A DNA stretch of 64,000 nt from assembly GCF_028201475.1 (NCBI RefSeq), contig NZ_CP116384.1:620001-684000 (forward strand), written 5' to 3'. A program made the translations under genes and the position numbers. Below, one piece after another: positions 18,627 to 27,535 of this stretch (position 1 is its first letter; every line of letters starts with the position of its first letter). Source of the DNA: Vibrio sp. SCSIO 43137. Lineage in GTDB: Bacteria; Pseudomonadota; Gammaproteobacteria; Enterobacterales; Vibrionaceae. The notes below the pieces were generated by a model that saw only the letters and a list, made by a program, of their open reading frames with translations, ran no database searches and was not told the origin of the DNA.

Positions 18627-19173
18627 CTTCCTCATATTTATCTTTACTCAGGCTTGTAAAGCTGCGGCAGGTTAAGCTTTTAAAGTTATGTGTAATGCAA
18701 CCCCCTTCCTTAAAAGCTCAATAAAGGGAGAAAACTGGTAATCGATTACAGAATAACCGGGCTGATTAAAATGTTTACACTGGCGAATAAATTTTAGTTT
18801 TGCCAAACAGTTAGCGTGCTGCTCAATGAGTCCGGATAGTTCTCATAAATTATCAATTTGTCGTTAAGCAAGCAGAATAGTATGTGGAATGTATACAAAT
18901 ATCTTTGAGCTGTATACGTGTGCCATTCTGTAATGTAATATAATATTTCTCTTATATGAGCGTTTATATATTATTAAATTATAAGTGGATTTAATTGCTG
19001 ATAGAAATAGTAATAAGCGGTATTTTTAAACAGCAAATCCAATAATGTAATAGTTATGCACTTTTTGAGTGTAATATTTATAACTGATTAGTTTTGACAC
19101 AGCTATACAAATGGAAGAGTCGGAGTGATGTGATTTAGCTCACTGTGACTATGTTGATGAATTGAGAAATAAT
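18627..19173. other. 547-bp AT-rich non-coding region
   Basis: No credible gene is present. It contains an inverted repeat AGCTTTTAA (18675-18683) and TTAAAAGCT (18710-18718), which may end the LysR transcript, followed by strongly AT-rich DNA with several in-frame stops, and a CRP-like site just before the AraC-type gene. It is probably a long regulatory region. Confidence 0.55.
19129..19144 (+). promoter_or_regulatory. CRP-like binding site
   Basis: TGTGA-TTTAGC-TCACT matches the TGTGA-N6-TCACA consensus in nine of ten fixed positions. It ends 29 bases before the ATG of the AraC-type gene, close enough to overlap its promoter or leader. Confidence 0.6.
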
Positions 19174-19731
19174 ATGGATGATTTTGATTTCTTTGAGAGT
19201 GGTGCAGATAAAGCGTTATATATTTCAAAGAAAGAGGAGAAGATTATTGAATCGATTGTTAACAATATTCAGGCTGAGCTTGACTTTCATCTAGATGACT
19301 TTAACGAAGATGTTATCGTTACCAAGCTGGAGTTTACATTCGATTGCTCAAAGCGCTTTTACAGGCAAAAGTTCACCATCAGAAAGCAATCAAACACACG
19401 TGTTGTGTCTAAGTTTGAGTCACTACTGATGAATTATTTTAACCGTGAACTTCAAAAAAAGCAGGGCATTCCTACCATCAAGTACTTTGCACATGAACTG
19501 TGTTACTCCCCTAATTACCTGAGTGGAATAATAAAAAGAGAAACACACAAAACCGTTTTGGAACATGTGCATGACAGAGTGATAGAAATCGCCAAAAAAG
19601 AACTTCGCAATAGCGATAAGCAAGTGTCTGAAATAGCATTCGATCTAGGCTTTGAATACTCACAATATTTTAGCCGGTTATTTAAGAAAAAAACGGGAAT
19701 GACACCGAGAGAATATCGAATATCTACTTAA
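19174..19731 (+). CDS. Short AraC-type regulator lacking the cupin domain
   Basis: 185 residues from ATG 19174 (an in-frame TTG lies four codons upstream). The C-terminal ~100 residues are a complete AraC/XylS double helix-turn-helix: TIKYFAHELCYSPNYLSGIIKRETHKTVLEHV, then VSEIAFDLGFEYSQYFSRLFKKKTGMTPREYR. The N-terminal ~85 residues resemble only the helical linker region of longer members; the ~150-residue ligand-binding cupin is absent, compared with a usual length near 300. It may be an intact short regulator or an eroded gene. The DNA-binding part shows no damage. It is isolated, 340 bp before the EAL gene. Confidence 0.8.
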   Translation: MDDFDFFESGADKALYISKKEEKIIESIVNNIQAELDFHLDDFNEDVIVTKLEFTFDCSKRFYRQKFTIRKQSNTRVVSKFESLLMNYFNRELQKKQGIPTIKYFAHELCYSPNYLSGIIKRETHKTVLEHVHDRVIEIAKKELRNSDKQVSEIAFDLGFEYSQYFSRLFKKKTGMTPREYRIST

Positions 19732-20067
19732 TGATTGTGATGTCTTTATGCATTATTAATCTTGATTGAAATTTATCATCTGGACAAATTATTGACTCAC
19801 AGTCCTTTATTTTTGGTGGATTAGCCTTGATTATTCATTTCGGAAAAAAGTAACAATAGCGTTGAATTTAAAATTCCCGGTTATGTTGAAAATGCTTGTA
19901 TTCAAAACTGTTTCCGGATGCTGATTTTTCCGGAACACTTATTGTTCGTATTGATAAATGTGTTTTTAAGCGATGAGCTAGTGGTTATTTTTCGTTGTAA
20001 GCTCAATAGTAATCGTCAGTTACTCAGCTTTAAGAAAAGATTAGCAGAACTATTTTTACGCTGTGGC
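19732..20067. other. Non-coding region before the EAL gene
   Basis: About 336 bp with no gene I can support. An open frame from 19918 would encode 64 residues of no recognisable family and runs into the EAL gene in another frame. Only the strong ribosome site near 20068 is clearly functional-looking. Confidence 0.4.
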
Positions 20068-20075
20068 GGAGGTGA
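20068..20075 (+). promoter_or_regulatory. Strong Shine-Dalgarno ahead of an AUU codon
   Basis: GGAGGTGA is an eight-base match to the anti-Shine-Dalgarno of 16S rRNA. It lies six bases (from GGAGG) before ATT at 20079, which is in frame with the EAL protein. No ATG, GTG or TTG in that frame is correctly placed for it. Confidence 0.5.
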
Positions 20076-20147
20076 TTTATTGGTTCCCATGCAATTTCAG
20101 GATCTTCATTAAAATCGGCACAATTCATCATTGATTCTGATGGGTTA

Positions 20148-21710
20148 GTGCATTTACAGGAAGATGCTGGTCTCTATTCCGGTTGTTACTCTTTATGTTT
20201 TTCAGAACTGAGTAAAACCGTCCATAAAGATGATTTTGACTACTTGTCAGAGGCCATAAGTCAAATGCTTAGCGGTCAGGTTTCTGAAATGACGGTAGAG
20301 TTCAGAAAAGAGAGTATTTCAGGTGAGTTTTATCTGATGTCCTGGCAATGTGAAGCCGATGATCAGATGTCCGGTATTATGGTGGAGCAGTCAGCATATC
20401 TTCCGGAACTTCGGCCTGATCAGCACGTCTACCATAAGGAGTGGATTGAGACACCTTATCACTTTTTTCATTATCGGAAGCTTGTTGATGATCTGAATGA
20501 GGTCGTCTCACAGAAGCGGAATGTAACCTTGTTTTACTTCAATATCAGCAAGGTTAGAACGCTGGTAAACCAGTACGGGTATGACATTCTGGATCGGATT
20601 TACAACTGCATTTTTGATGCTTTTGACGGATTAGCTTATCACTCTATTAGCCGTTATCAGTCGATATTAGGTAACTTCGTTGTGCTAATTGATCATCCCC
20701 TAAGTGATGAGGTAATTAAAGCTACCTGTGAACGCATTATTTCAGGTTCTGAAAATTGCTCAAAAACTGATTCTGTTATGGGCTTATGTGAACTGGGTTT
20801 GGGCGTGATTAAATTGCCTTCGCAGATAAGTACTCCGCGGGAGTTGCTACACGCTGTTGCAAGAACCAGCGAATACGCCCTGAGAAAAAGCAAACAGAGA
20901 TGGGAAATGGTAGATTGTGATGAAAATAGTAAAATTTCACGTCATTTCTACATTGAAAAAGAGCTGAGAAGTGCAATAGCCAATGATCGCCTTACCGTTA
21001 AATTTCAGCCAATTTTAGACCGGGAAACAGCCCAGCCACAAAGCTTTGAAATACTATCCCGCTGGGAGGAGAGCGACTTCGGTGAGATCTATCCCGATGA
21101 ATTTATACCCGTTGCTGAATCACAGAACCTGATTAACGAGCTTGGCTGGGCGGTTCTGAGAAAGGCGTGCCGTTTTCTGTGCAGAATGAGTGACGCCGGG
21201 TTTAGTGATGTAAAAGTGAATGTTAATGTCTCGGTTCTTCAGCTTCAGGATTCGGAGTTTTACCTTAAAGCTCTGGGTATTGTTACTGAGTTCGGAGTCT
21301 CTCCTGACAGAGTAGTAATTGAAATCACCGAGTCAGTCCTATTAGACAACAGCTCGTTGGCTTGTACCCAGTTATTGTCTGTTTCGCAGCTAGGGTTCAC
21401 TATTTCACTGGACGATTTTGGCTCAGGTTACAGCACTCTCAATAGTTTGTTTTCCCTTCCGATACAACAGATAAAGCTTGATAAAGGAACAGCCAGTAAA
21501 GCCATGCAACATCAGGAAGCGATGAACTACATCTGCTTTCTTCTGGATATGTGTAACCGCAATGATGTCCAGTTTTTGGTGGAAGGTATAGAAACGGAAG
21601 GGATGTTTAACACGTACGTAGAGAAACAAGTGCACTGCCTACAGGGATTTTATATCGCTAAACCTATGTATGAGGACGCGGTACTTGAATATCTCAATAG
21701 TAGCAAGTAG
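20148..21710 (+). CDS. EAL-domain c-di-GMP phosphodiesterase with degenerate GGDEF
   Basis: 520 residues from GTG 20148, but that codon has no ribosome site and the frame is open back to 20076; an AUU start at 20079 with a perfect Shine-Dalgarno would give 543 residues. The first ~110 residues may be a PAS-like sensor. The middle is a GGDEF-type fold whose signature is lost (SILGNF at the site). The C-terminal 250 residues are an EAL domain with EIL at 301-303 for EAL, VNVNVS, EITES, DDFGSGYS (422-429), IKLDKG, VEGIETE and LQGFYIAKP. The metal and catalytic residues appear kept, so it may hydrolyse c-di-GMP to pGpG. It appears monocistronic. Confidence 0.85.
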   Translation: MHLQEDAGLYSGCYSLCFSELSKTVHKDDFDYLSEAISQMLSGQVSEMTVEFRKESISGEFYLMSWQCEADDQMSGIMVEQSAYLPELRPDQHVYHKEWIETPYHFFHYRKLVDDLNEVVSQKRNVTLFYFNISKVRTLVNQYGYDILDRIYNCIFDAFDGLAYHSISRYQSILGNFVVLIDHPLSDEVIKATCERIISGSENCSKTDSVMGLCELGLGVIKLPSQISTPRELLHAVARTSEYALRKSKQRWEMVDCDENSKISRHFYIEKELRSAIANDRLTVKFQPILDRETAQPQSFEILSRWEESDFGEIYPDEFIPVAESQNLINELGWAVLRKACRFLCRMSDAGFSDVKVNVNVSVLQLQDSEFYLKALGIVTEFGVSPDRVVIEITESVLLDNSSLACTQLLSVSQLGFTISLDDFGSGYSTLNSLFSLPIQQIKLDKGTASKAMQHQEAMNYICFLLDMCNRNDVQFLVEGIETEGMFNTYVEKQVHCLQGFYIAKPMYEDAVLEYLNSSK

Positions 21711-21721
21711 CAGATGGGCAG

Positions 21722-22336
21722 CTACTGCCGGCTAAGTAAAAGATTGCCACCTGAAACAGCCAAAAAAAGCGAGCATGCTTTATTAAAGCGTTTTGCCATT
21801 TTTGGTTGTGAAAACCAATGCCGTAAATATAAACCGAAAGCTGCGTAGATTGATATCGCCACCATCTCAAGCAATAGAAAGGTGCTGCCTAAAGAGAAAA
21901 ACTGAGCCTTTACGTCACCTTGAGTTTCTACAAATTGTGGCAGAAAAGCGATAAAAATCAGAATTGCCTTAGGGTTACCGGCTGCTAAAGCAAACTCTTG
22001 CCTTGCCAGCTCGTATAGGTTTTTACTTTCCTTTATGCCGGACAGAGGACTCGACTCTGATCTCCATAGATTGAATGCAATCCAAAGCAGATAGAAAGCT
22101 CCAAATACCTTTATAAGGAAAAACAGGGTTTCTGATGCATATAATACTGCTGCTAACCCGGAAGCTGCCAATGCAATCATAACTGAAAATGCAGCAATGC
22201 GACCTAAACCGGCGGTCACTGCCGATTTAAATCCATAACATCTTGCATTGTTCATAGATAGCAAGTTGTTAGGACCCGAAGCCATATTAAGGGCAAAACA
22301 GGCAGGTATAAAAAGGAGTAGCTTCCAGATTTCCAT
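21722..22336 (-). CDS. LysE/RhtB-family exporter
   Basis: 204-residue inner-membrane protein with about six hydrophobic segments. Family marks are the N-terminal FIPACFALNMASGPNNLLSMNNARCYGFKSA (GPN segment, preceding the first loop), then GAFYLLWIAFNLWRS and NPKAILIFIAFLPQF. LysE/RhtB proteins export amino acids such as lysine, threonine or homoserine lactone derivatives; the substrate here is unknown. It converges on the EAL gene 11 bases away and appears to be transcribed alone. Confidence 0.88.
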   Translation of the reverse strand: MEIWKLLLFIPACFALNMASGPNNLLSMNNARCYGFKSAVTAGLGRIAAFSVMIALAASGLAAVLYASETLFFLIKVFGAFYLLWIAFNLWRSESSPLSGIKESKNLYELARQEFALAAGNPKAILIFIAFLPQFVETQGDVKAQFFSLGSTFLLLEMVAISIYAAFGLYLRHWFSQPKMAKRFNKACSLFLAVSGGNLLLSRQ

Positions 22337-22571
22337 GATATCCCTATCAGAATTGATCTTGGTAGAAACTCGCTAGGCTAGCACAATAGACTAGCAAGGG
22401 TAACCCGCATTAAGCAGGTTACTTAATAGTTACTGTTTTTGGTTAGTCATTCATTGTATATAACCTAATGCTATTATTGTTTATATAAATAATTCAATAA
22501 CCTACGGAGACCTCATAATAAGAGTCTGATTGGTTTCCCGTCAACTTATTACCGGATGCCACCCTAAACAA

Positions 22572-22609
22572 AAAGCCTGTGGCACTCCGAGAGTGAAGCC
22601 ACAGGCTTT
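22572..22609 (-). terminator. Intrinsic terminator of the aldo/keto reductase gene
   Basis: A perfect 12-base stem, AAAGCCTGTGGC (22572-22583) with GCCACAGGCTTT (22598-22609), has a T-run on the minus strand. It lies 22 bases after the reductase stop codon. Confidence 0.8.
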
Positions 22610-22630
22610 AATACTATTCACTCGTTATGA

Positions 22631-23593
22631 TTAAACCAGAGTCGCGCCTTTAATTGCGCCGATTGGCGCGATTTTATCCAGTTTAGCTAATGTCTCTTCA
22701 GACAGTGTTACCGATAGTGCTGCGAGGTTTTCATCAATACGGGATGTTTTTCGGCTGCCCGGAATCGGAATAATGTTGTCGCCTTGTGCAACCAGCCATG
22801 CCAGTGTCAGTTGTGCCGGAGTGATATCGTACTCACCGGCGATTTTCTTAATTTCTTCCAGCCTTTGCAGATTGTTTGTGAAGTTTTCACCCTGCATTTT
22901 CGGGTTGTTGTTCCGGAAGTCATTTTCATCCAGCTCCTGAACCTGACCTGTCAGGAAACCGGCTCCAAGTGGCGACCAGCAAATAAGTGATGCACCAATC
23001 TGCTTAACCGCAGGAAGAATGTCGTTTTCTGCTTCGCGGCGGAACAATGAGTACTCATACTGAACAGCAGAAATCGGGTGGATTTCGTTGGCCATAAGGA
23101 CTTCTGCCGCAGTAACATTAGAAAGACCGATAGCTTTCACCTTACCTGCTTTTACCGCATCTGCCATAGCGGATACCGTCTCTGCAAGGGGAACCTGAGG
23201 ATCAAGGTAGTGGGCGTACATCAGATCTATCTGCTCAATACCAAGGCGCTCAAGGCTGTTGTCGATAGCACGCGCAACATACTCTTTTGTGCCGTTAATC
23301 GTAAGGGGAAAACCTCAGCCCGTATCTACCGTACTACCTGTCTGTCCCTCTTCAAATACGATACCAAACTTGCTCGCAATAAAGGCTTTCTCATTTGTCT
23401 GCTCAAGGGCTATCTTAATTAGATCTTCGTTGTGGCCAGCACCATAAGCATCAGCCGTATCTATCATCATGCCTTTTTCGATGGCGTGTACCAGAGTTTT
23501 TACCGATTCTGTATCGTCACTTTCGCCATAGTAACCTTCCAGCCCCATTGCGCCGTAACCGATCTGTTTAATTGCTTCGAAATTGTCAGACAT
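22631..23593 (-). pseudogene. Aldo/keto reductase interrupted by one in-frame TGA
   Basis: An aldo/keto reductase of about 320 residues is read in one frame from ATG 23593 to 22631 except for a TGA at 23317-23315 (codon 93). The first part has DTADAY (catalytic Asp and Tyr) and IASKFG (Lys). Right after the stop, translation continues GFPLTINGTKEYVARAIDNSL and then MYAHYLDP with the catalytic His, and the rest is intact to the C-terminus. A single base change, for example TGG to TGA (Trp), explains this. Loss is recent or the base is a sequencing error. Members reduce aldehydes and ketones with NADPH. Its terminator is still present. Confidence 0.85.
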
Positions 23594-23865
23594 CTTTCTT
23601 CTCCAAATAGCATTGTATGAAATAACAGCCGGTAAGCTGCCTTACTAACTTAAGGCAAAGATTAGCAATGGAACGGATAAGGAGATTGAAGATAGTTGCC
23701 TGAACATTTGTACTTTATTGAGACGGACTTGACTACTAAACAGTGGTGCGCAATTTTCTACCAAAGGCAAAGCAGCAATTTCCAATCCCGAATGACTTGT
23801 TATCGTTAATATAAAGGAACTGAAAACTAGTTTTTGTCTTAAACAGAGTTAAAAGGGAGTAAACA

Positions 23866-24564
23866 GTGAGCCATTCAAATCCAATTGCCTTGGTAACCGG
23901 CGCTAATCGTGGGCTTGGCAAAGAAGTAAGTCGGCAACTCGCCGAACAGGGCTATACAGTGATAGTGACGTCACGCTCTTTACAGAATGCACAAAGTGCC
24001 GTGGAAGAGTTAAAAGGGAACAACCTGATTGCAGCTCAGTTGGATGTGGCTAACCCAGACAGCATCAAACAGCTTAGTGAGCAGGTATTACAGCAGTTTG
24101 GCCGCATTGATGTATTGGTAAACAACGCGGCTATTCACTACGATACATGGCAGAGTGCTTATAACGCGGATATGAACACGGTACAGGAAGCCATGCAAAC
24201 TGACGTTTACGGAGCATGGCGAATGGTGCAGACCTTTCTTCCTCTACTCAGAAAGAGTGCTCACCCGCGCATTGTCAATGTCAGTAGCGGGGGAGGTGCG
24301 TTAAATGGGATGTCCGGCGGAACTCCTGCTTATAGCGTCACTAAAGCTTCTCTTAATGCCCTGACTTTGATGCTGGCCGATGAGCTGAAACGGGAAAAAT
24401 TTTTAGTAAATGCAGTTTGCCCGGGCTGGGTTGCCACTGATATGGGCGGTTTTGGTGGCCGGCCTGTTAAAGACGGCGCGAGTGGAATTGTCTGGGCAGC
24501 AACACTTCCTGTTAATGGCCCTACCGGCGGTTTTTTCCGTGATGGGAAGAGGATTGATTGGTAG
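23866..24564 (+). CDS. Short-chain dehydrogenase/reductase
   Basis: 232-residue classical SDR that uses NADP(H) or NAD(H). It begins at GTG 23866 with AAAAGGGAG seven bases upstream. It has the cofactor motif TGANRGLGKEV near residue 12, NNAA at about 84, and the catalytic YSVTKASLN (Tyr-xxx-Lys), with a Ser in VNVSSGGGA before it. This subgroup resembles carbonyl-reductase-like proteins of plants and bacteria (CPGWVATDMGG). Substrate not deducible. It converges on the diguanylate cyclase gene 25 bases away. Confidence 0.87.
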   Translation: MSHSNPIALVTGANRGLGKEVSRQLAEQGYTVIVTSRSLQNAQSAVEELKGNNLIAAQLDVANPDSIKQLSEQVLQQFGRIDVLVNNAAIHYDTWQSAYNADMNTVQEAMQTDVYGAWRMVQTFLPLLRKSAHPRIVNVSSGGGALNGMSGGTPAYSVTKASLNALTLMLADELKREKFLVNAVCPGWVATDMGGFGGRPVKDGASGIVWAATLPVNGPTGGFFRDGKRIDW

Positions 24565-24589
24565 CAGAGTGTTTATTTGTATCAACCGT

Positions 24590-26071
24590 CTAGTCTGAGC
24601 CCTCTATATTCAACTGCTCACCATACATCACAGTGTTGCGGCCAGACTCTTTGCCGCTATAGAGTTGTTCGTCTGCTTTCATAAGTGCTTTCTGAACAAG
24701 CTGCTCTGCCTGCTCGACGGTAACGGTATTTAGAGTTGAAGTAATAGGAACCGCGCCGACAGAAACAGTGACAACATGATGGGGCGGATTTCCCCGGTGG
24801 GGTATAGCCAGTTTTAGTACCGCTAGCCTTAGGGCGTCGATCTTTTTCTGCAGTTGTGTCTGGTCCTTACCGGAGAGGATAAACACAAACTCCTCACCAC
24901 CGATCCGGCACGCCAGCTCTTGCTCGTCAATCAGCTCATTCATTGTGTTGGCAACATCAGTCAGAACGTTATCGCCTTCGGTATGACCGTATAAATCATT
25001 AAAACGTTTAAAGTTGTCTATATCGCAGATCACAATATAGACAGTATTACCTTTTTGCAGAGCGTGCTGAGCGATTTCCGCGGCATATTTCTGGTACTTG
25101 AACCGGGAGCCGATGCCTGTCAACGGGTCGGTTTCAGCTTGGCTTTTCAAAATGCGTAACTGATTTTTTATCCGTGTGGTGAGGCTTGAATAAGATCTGG
25201 CCAGATCGCCAATCTCGTCTGCCCGGTTAATTTCAGGGATTCGGGACTGGTCGATTTTTTCAATGTCTTGCTTCATCGAAGTAGCGAGCCCTTTCAGCGG
25301 GCTCACTATCCAGAGTGTGATGATATAGATAAGAAAAAACGAAATAGCTAGCGCAATAAGAGCTTCTTTTAATACGTCAGCCAGAAGTTTATTTTTTATC
25401 TCTGTCAACGAAGTGGCATCAATGATTGCCCATAAATGACCACCATTTTTGTTGCGAAGCGTTATACGGACGTGTAGCAGGTTGGCTTCTTCGTCCAGAT
25501 AGTGGCTAGAGTGTTGCATCTGGTGCGGAGCTGCCGGAATTGAGAGAGATTGCAGCTCAATATTTTCGTTTACCACTTTTAGGTCGAGCTTAACTTTGTT
25601 GATCAACCGGTTTAGTTTTTTGATGTGGACGCTATTTTCTTCTGGTGTGCTTGCTAAGGCGCTTTCCAGCCGGTTTAGTTTAACCGAAAGCTGCTTAGCA
25701 TCCTCTTGGGTGACATCCAGCCGCCAGCCTTTACTTTTCTCAATGGAGTAACGCACTTCAACATTGTGGTTTGTATAGTCGCTGGTGCCGATAATTTCAG
25801 CAAACTTCAGGTTCGGAATGGCCTTGAGGCTGTCGAATGTCGACTGCATGAGTAGGTTGGCATAATTTCGCCCTGCTACTGATCCGGAGAAAAAGGTGTT
25901 GTATGCGGCTATATGGCTGGCAGACGTGTCAGCAAGGTATTGGACTTTTGTCTCCCAGTCACTTTGATAGCGGGAGTAAGACATACCGCAAATGATGGAT
26001 AAAACAAGCGCCAGATGCGAAATAAACAGCATCTGGTTTATGGTTAACCAGCCAAATAATCGATCACGCAA
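24590..26071 (-). CDS. Membrane diguanylate cyclase (GGDEF domain)
   Basis: 493 residues. One transmembrane helix near the N-terminus (about 10-28) and a second near 235-255 enclose a ~200-residue periplasmic sensor. A HAMP-like linker follows (VSPLKGLATSMKQDIEKID, RADEIGDLARSYSSL). The C-terminal GGDEF domain has SRFKYQKYAAEI, DIDNFKRFNDLYGH and the active-site GGEEF at 391-395. It should make c-di-GMP from two GTP. The autoinhibitory RxxD five residues upstream is not apparent. It starts five bases after the stop of the c-heme protein gene, so the two are co-transcribed and the heme protein may feed its sensor domain. Confidence 0.9.
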   Translation of the reverse strand: MRDRLFGWLTINQMLFISHLALVLSIICGMSYSRYQSDWETKVQYLADTSASHIAAYNTFFSGSVAGRNYANLLMQSTFDSLKAIPNLKFAEIIGTSDYTNHNVEVRYSIEKSKGWRLDVTQEDAKQLSVKLNRLESALASTPEENSVHIKKLNRLINKVKLDLKVVNENIELQSLSIPAAPHQMQHSSHYLDEEANLLHVRITLRNKNGGHLWAIIDATSLTEIKNKLLADVLKEALIALAISFFLIYIITLWIVSPLKGLATSMKQDIEKIDQSRIPEINRADEIGDLARSYSSLTTRIKNQLRILKSQAETDPLTGIGSRFKYQKYAAEIAQHALQKGNTVYIVICDIDNFKRFNDLYGHTEGDNVLTDVANTMNELIDEQELACRIGGEEFVFILSGKDQTQLQKKIDALRLAVLKLAIPHRGNPPHHVVTVSVGAVPITSTLNTVTVEQAEQLVQKALMKADEQLYSGKESGRNTVMYGEQLNIEGSD

Positions 26072-26076
26072 AGTGG

Positions 26077-26634
26077 TTACTCGTTCTTGTAGGTATCAAG
26101 TACTGGTTCAGTACAAGTGCCGTTGATGCAGATATCTTTGTAGGTAATATGGCAGTTGGCGCAAAAGCCCGGCTCCAGAGACGGGTGCAAGGATGTGATG
26201 TCGTTGCCTTCCCTGTCATAGCTGCCGTATAACGCCATTCCTTCTATATGTTCGGTTACCCAGATGATTCCCTGTACTTCGGAAACGGCGACAACGGTCG
26301 GCCCGTCTGTATATGGGCCATGGGTTTTGTACTGCTCAAGTTTTTCCGGGTTAACTCTTATCGTCAGTGGTGAACCTTTACCTTCATTTATCCATGCGTA
26401 GGCGCGAACAGACTCTTGAATAAACAGAGATGTGTCTGGTGGTAAAACGGTATCGGCAGGAAGGTTCATGGATTCTTTTACTACCGGCCACTGTTCCCAC
26501 CCTTGCGGATAACTGGCTTCAGACTCGGCGAAGGCGCTACCTGTTCCGCTTAGAAATGCTAAGACGCACATCAAATGAACCAATTTTTGTACAATTTTCT
26601 TCACTTTATTCCTTAGACTAGGGTGTTTGATCAA
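26077..26634 (-). CDS. Periplasmic c-heme protein, cytochrome P460-like
   Basis: 185-residue precursor with a basic, long signal peptide ending about residue 36. The mature part starts SEASYPQGWEQWPVVKESMNLP and contains a single heme-c attachment motif CANCH (158-162) near the C-terminus, with a following cysteine pair (CINGTC). Residues HGPYTDGPTVVAVSEVQGIIWVTEHI resemble cytochrome P460-like domains, which place the heme motif at the C-terminal end. It is exported and should carry a covalent heme. It immediately precedes, five bases apart, a periplasm-sensing diguanylate cyclase, which suggests a redox or gas (NO, O2) sensory role. Family assignment is tentative, the heme motif is not. Confidence 0.75.
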   Translation of the reverse strand: MIKHPSLRNKVKKIVQKLVHLMCVLAFLSGTGSAFAESEASYPQGWEQWPVVKESMNLPADTVLPPDTSLFIQESVRAYAWINEGKGSPLTIRVNPEKLEQYKTHGPYTDGPTVVAVSEVQGIIWVTEHIEGMALYGSYDREGNDITSLHPSLEPGFCANCHITYKDICINGTCTEPVLDTYKNE

Positions 26635-26910
26635 TTACTGTGTAATGGACAGTAAGTGATAATTTAGTATTTCCTTACCTTATGGTGGGAATAGTACGAT
26701 TCAAGCTGCGAATATGTAAAGTGACAGATCTCTTATTTTGTTTAGCTCACTATAGTTCTTAAGAGGCTTTTAAGAGTAACGCCGTGTTTCTCATGACATT
26801 GGAGTTGGCCTGTCGACTCATGTTTCCTATAGAATCTATTCGCAAACTAGCGAGTGAAACGTTTATACAGCAGGTTTTCTATAACTTACCAAGCAACCTA
26901 AGGAGAAGTG

Positions 26911-27435
26911 GTGAGTACTAGGATAATAGAGGTAGTTGATTATAGGCCTTCTTGGGTTGATGAGTTCAACAAGGAAAAAGAGCTTCTTCAATCTGCCTTG
27001 AATGTAACTAATGTAGTGGAAATTCACCATATTGGTAGCACATCGGTAAAAGACCTGTGTGCAAAGCCCATTATCGATATTCTTATTGAAGTACAGTCTC
27101 TGGAACAGCTAGATCGAGATAACTATTTAATGCAAACCCTTGGGTATGAAGTAAAAGGCGAGTTTGGCATTGCTGGCAGGCGTTATTTCCAAAAAGGCGG
27201 TGTACAACGAAGCCATCAAGTTCATGCTTTTCTTGTAGGGTCAGCAGAAGTAACAAGGCATATTGCTTTCCGGGATTACTTGATTGAATTTCCTGATATC
27301 GCCTCGATGTATGGTAGCTTGAAGCGGGAAGGGGCTCTGGTTTGTGATAACGACATAGAGCTATATTGCAAGCACAAAGAGAGCTTTATCAAAGAACACC
27401 AAGAAAGTGCACTTTGCTGGAAATATACCTTATGA
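26911..27435 (+). CDS. GrpB-family (UPF0157) protein
   Basis: 174 residues from the second of two adjacent GTG codons, chosen because TAAGGAG is five bases upstream. Typical GrpB features are VDYRPSWVDEF, IHHIGSTSVKDLCAKPIIDILIEV and RSHQVHAFLVGSAEVTRHIAFRDYL. The fold is nucleotidyltransferase-like (a GST-S and DxD-like acidic set), but no activity is established for the family. It stands alone, with a 276-bp upstream gap lacking obvious structure. Confidence 0.85.
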   Translation: MSTRIIEVVDYRPSWVDEFNKEKELLQSALNVTNVVEIHHIGSTSVKDLCAKPIIDILIEVQSLEQLDRDNYLMQTLGYEVKGEFGIAGRRYFQKGGVQRSHQVHAFLVGSAEVTRHIAFRDYLIEFPDIASMYGSLKREGALVCDNDIELYCKHKESFIKEHQESALCWKYTL

Positions 27436-27535
27436 GTGTTAATGGCCGTTGTCAAACGCTAGGCTAACGCCAAAACCGACAACTACAGATCCGTTATACT
27501 TAACAGATACCAAGCAAGATCAGAGGAAGTAAACC

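Noticed and set aside
19918..20112. 64-codon frame before the EAL gene
   Set aside because: No family resemblance and weak ribosome site; it overlaps the EAL reading frame. It would matter only if a frameshift joined it to the EAL gene, which I cannot show.
20693..20893. GGDEF activity of the EAL protein
   Set aside because: The signature residues are lost at the expected site (SILGNF), so no cyclase activity is claimed.
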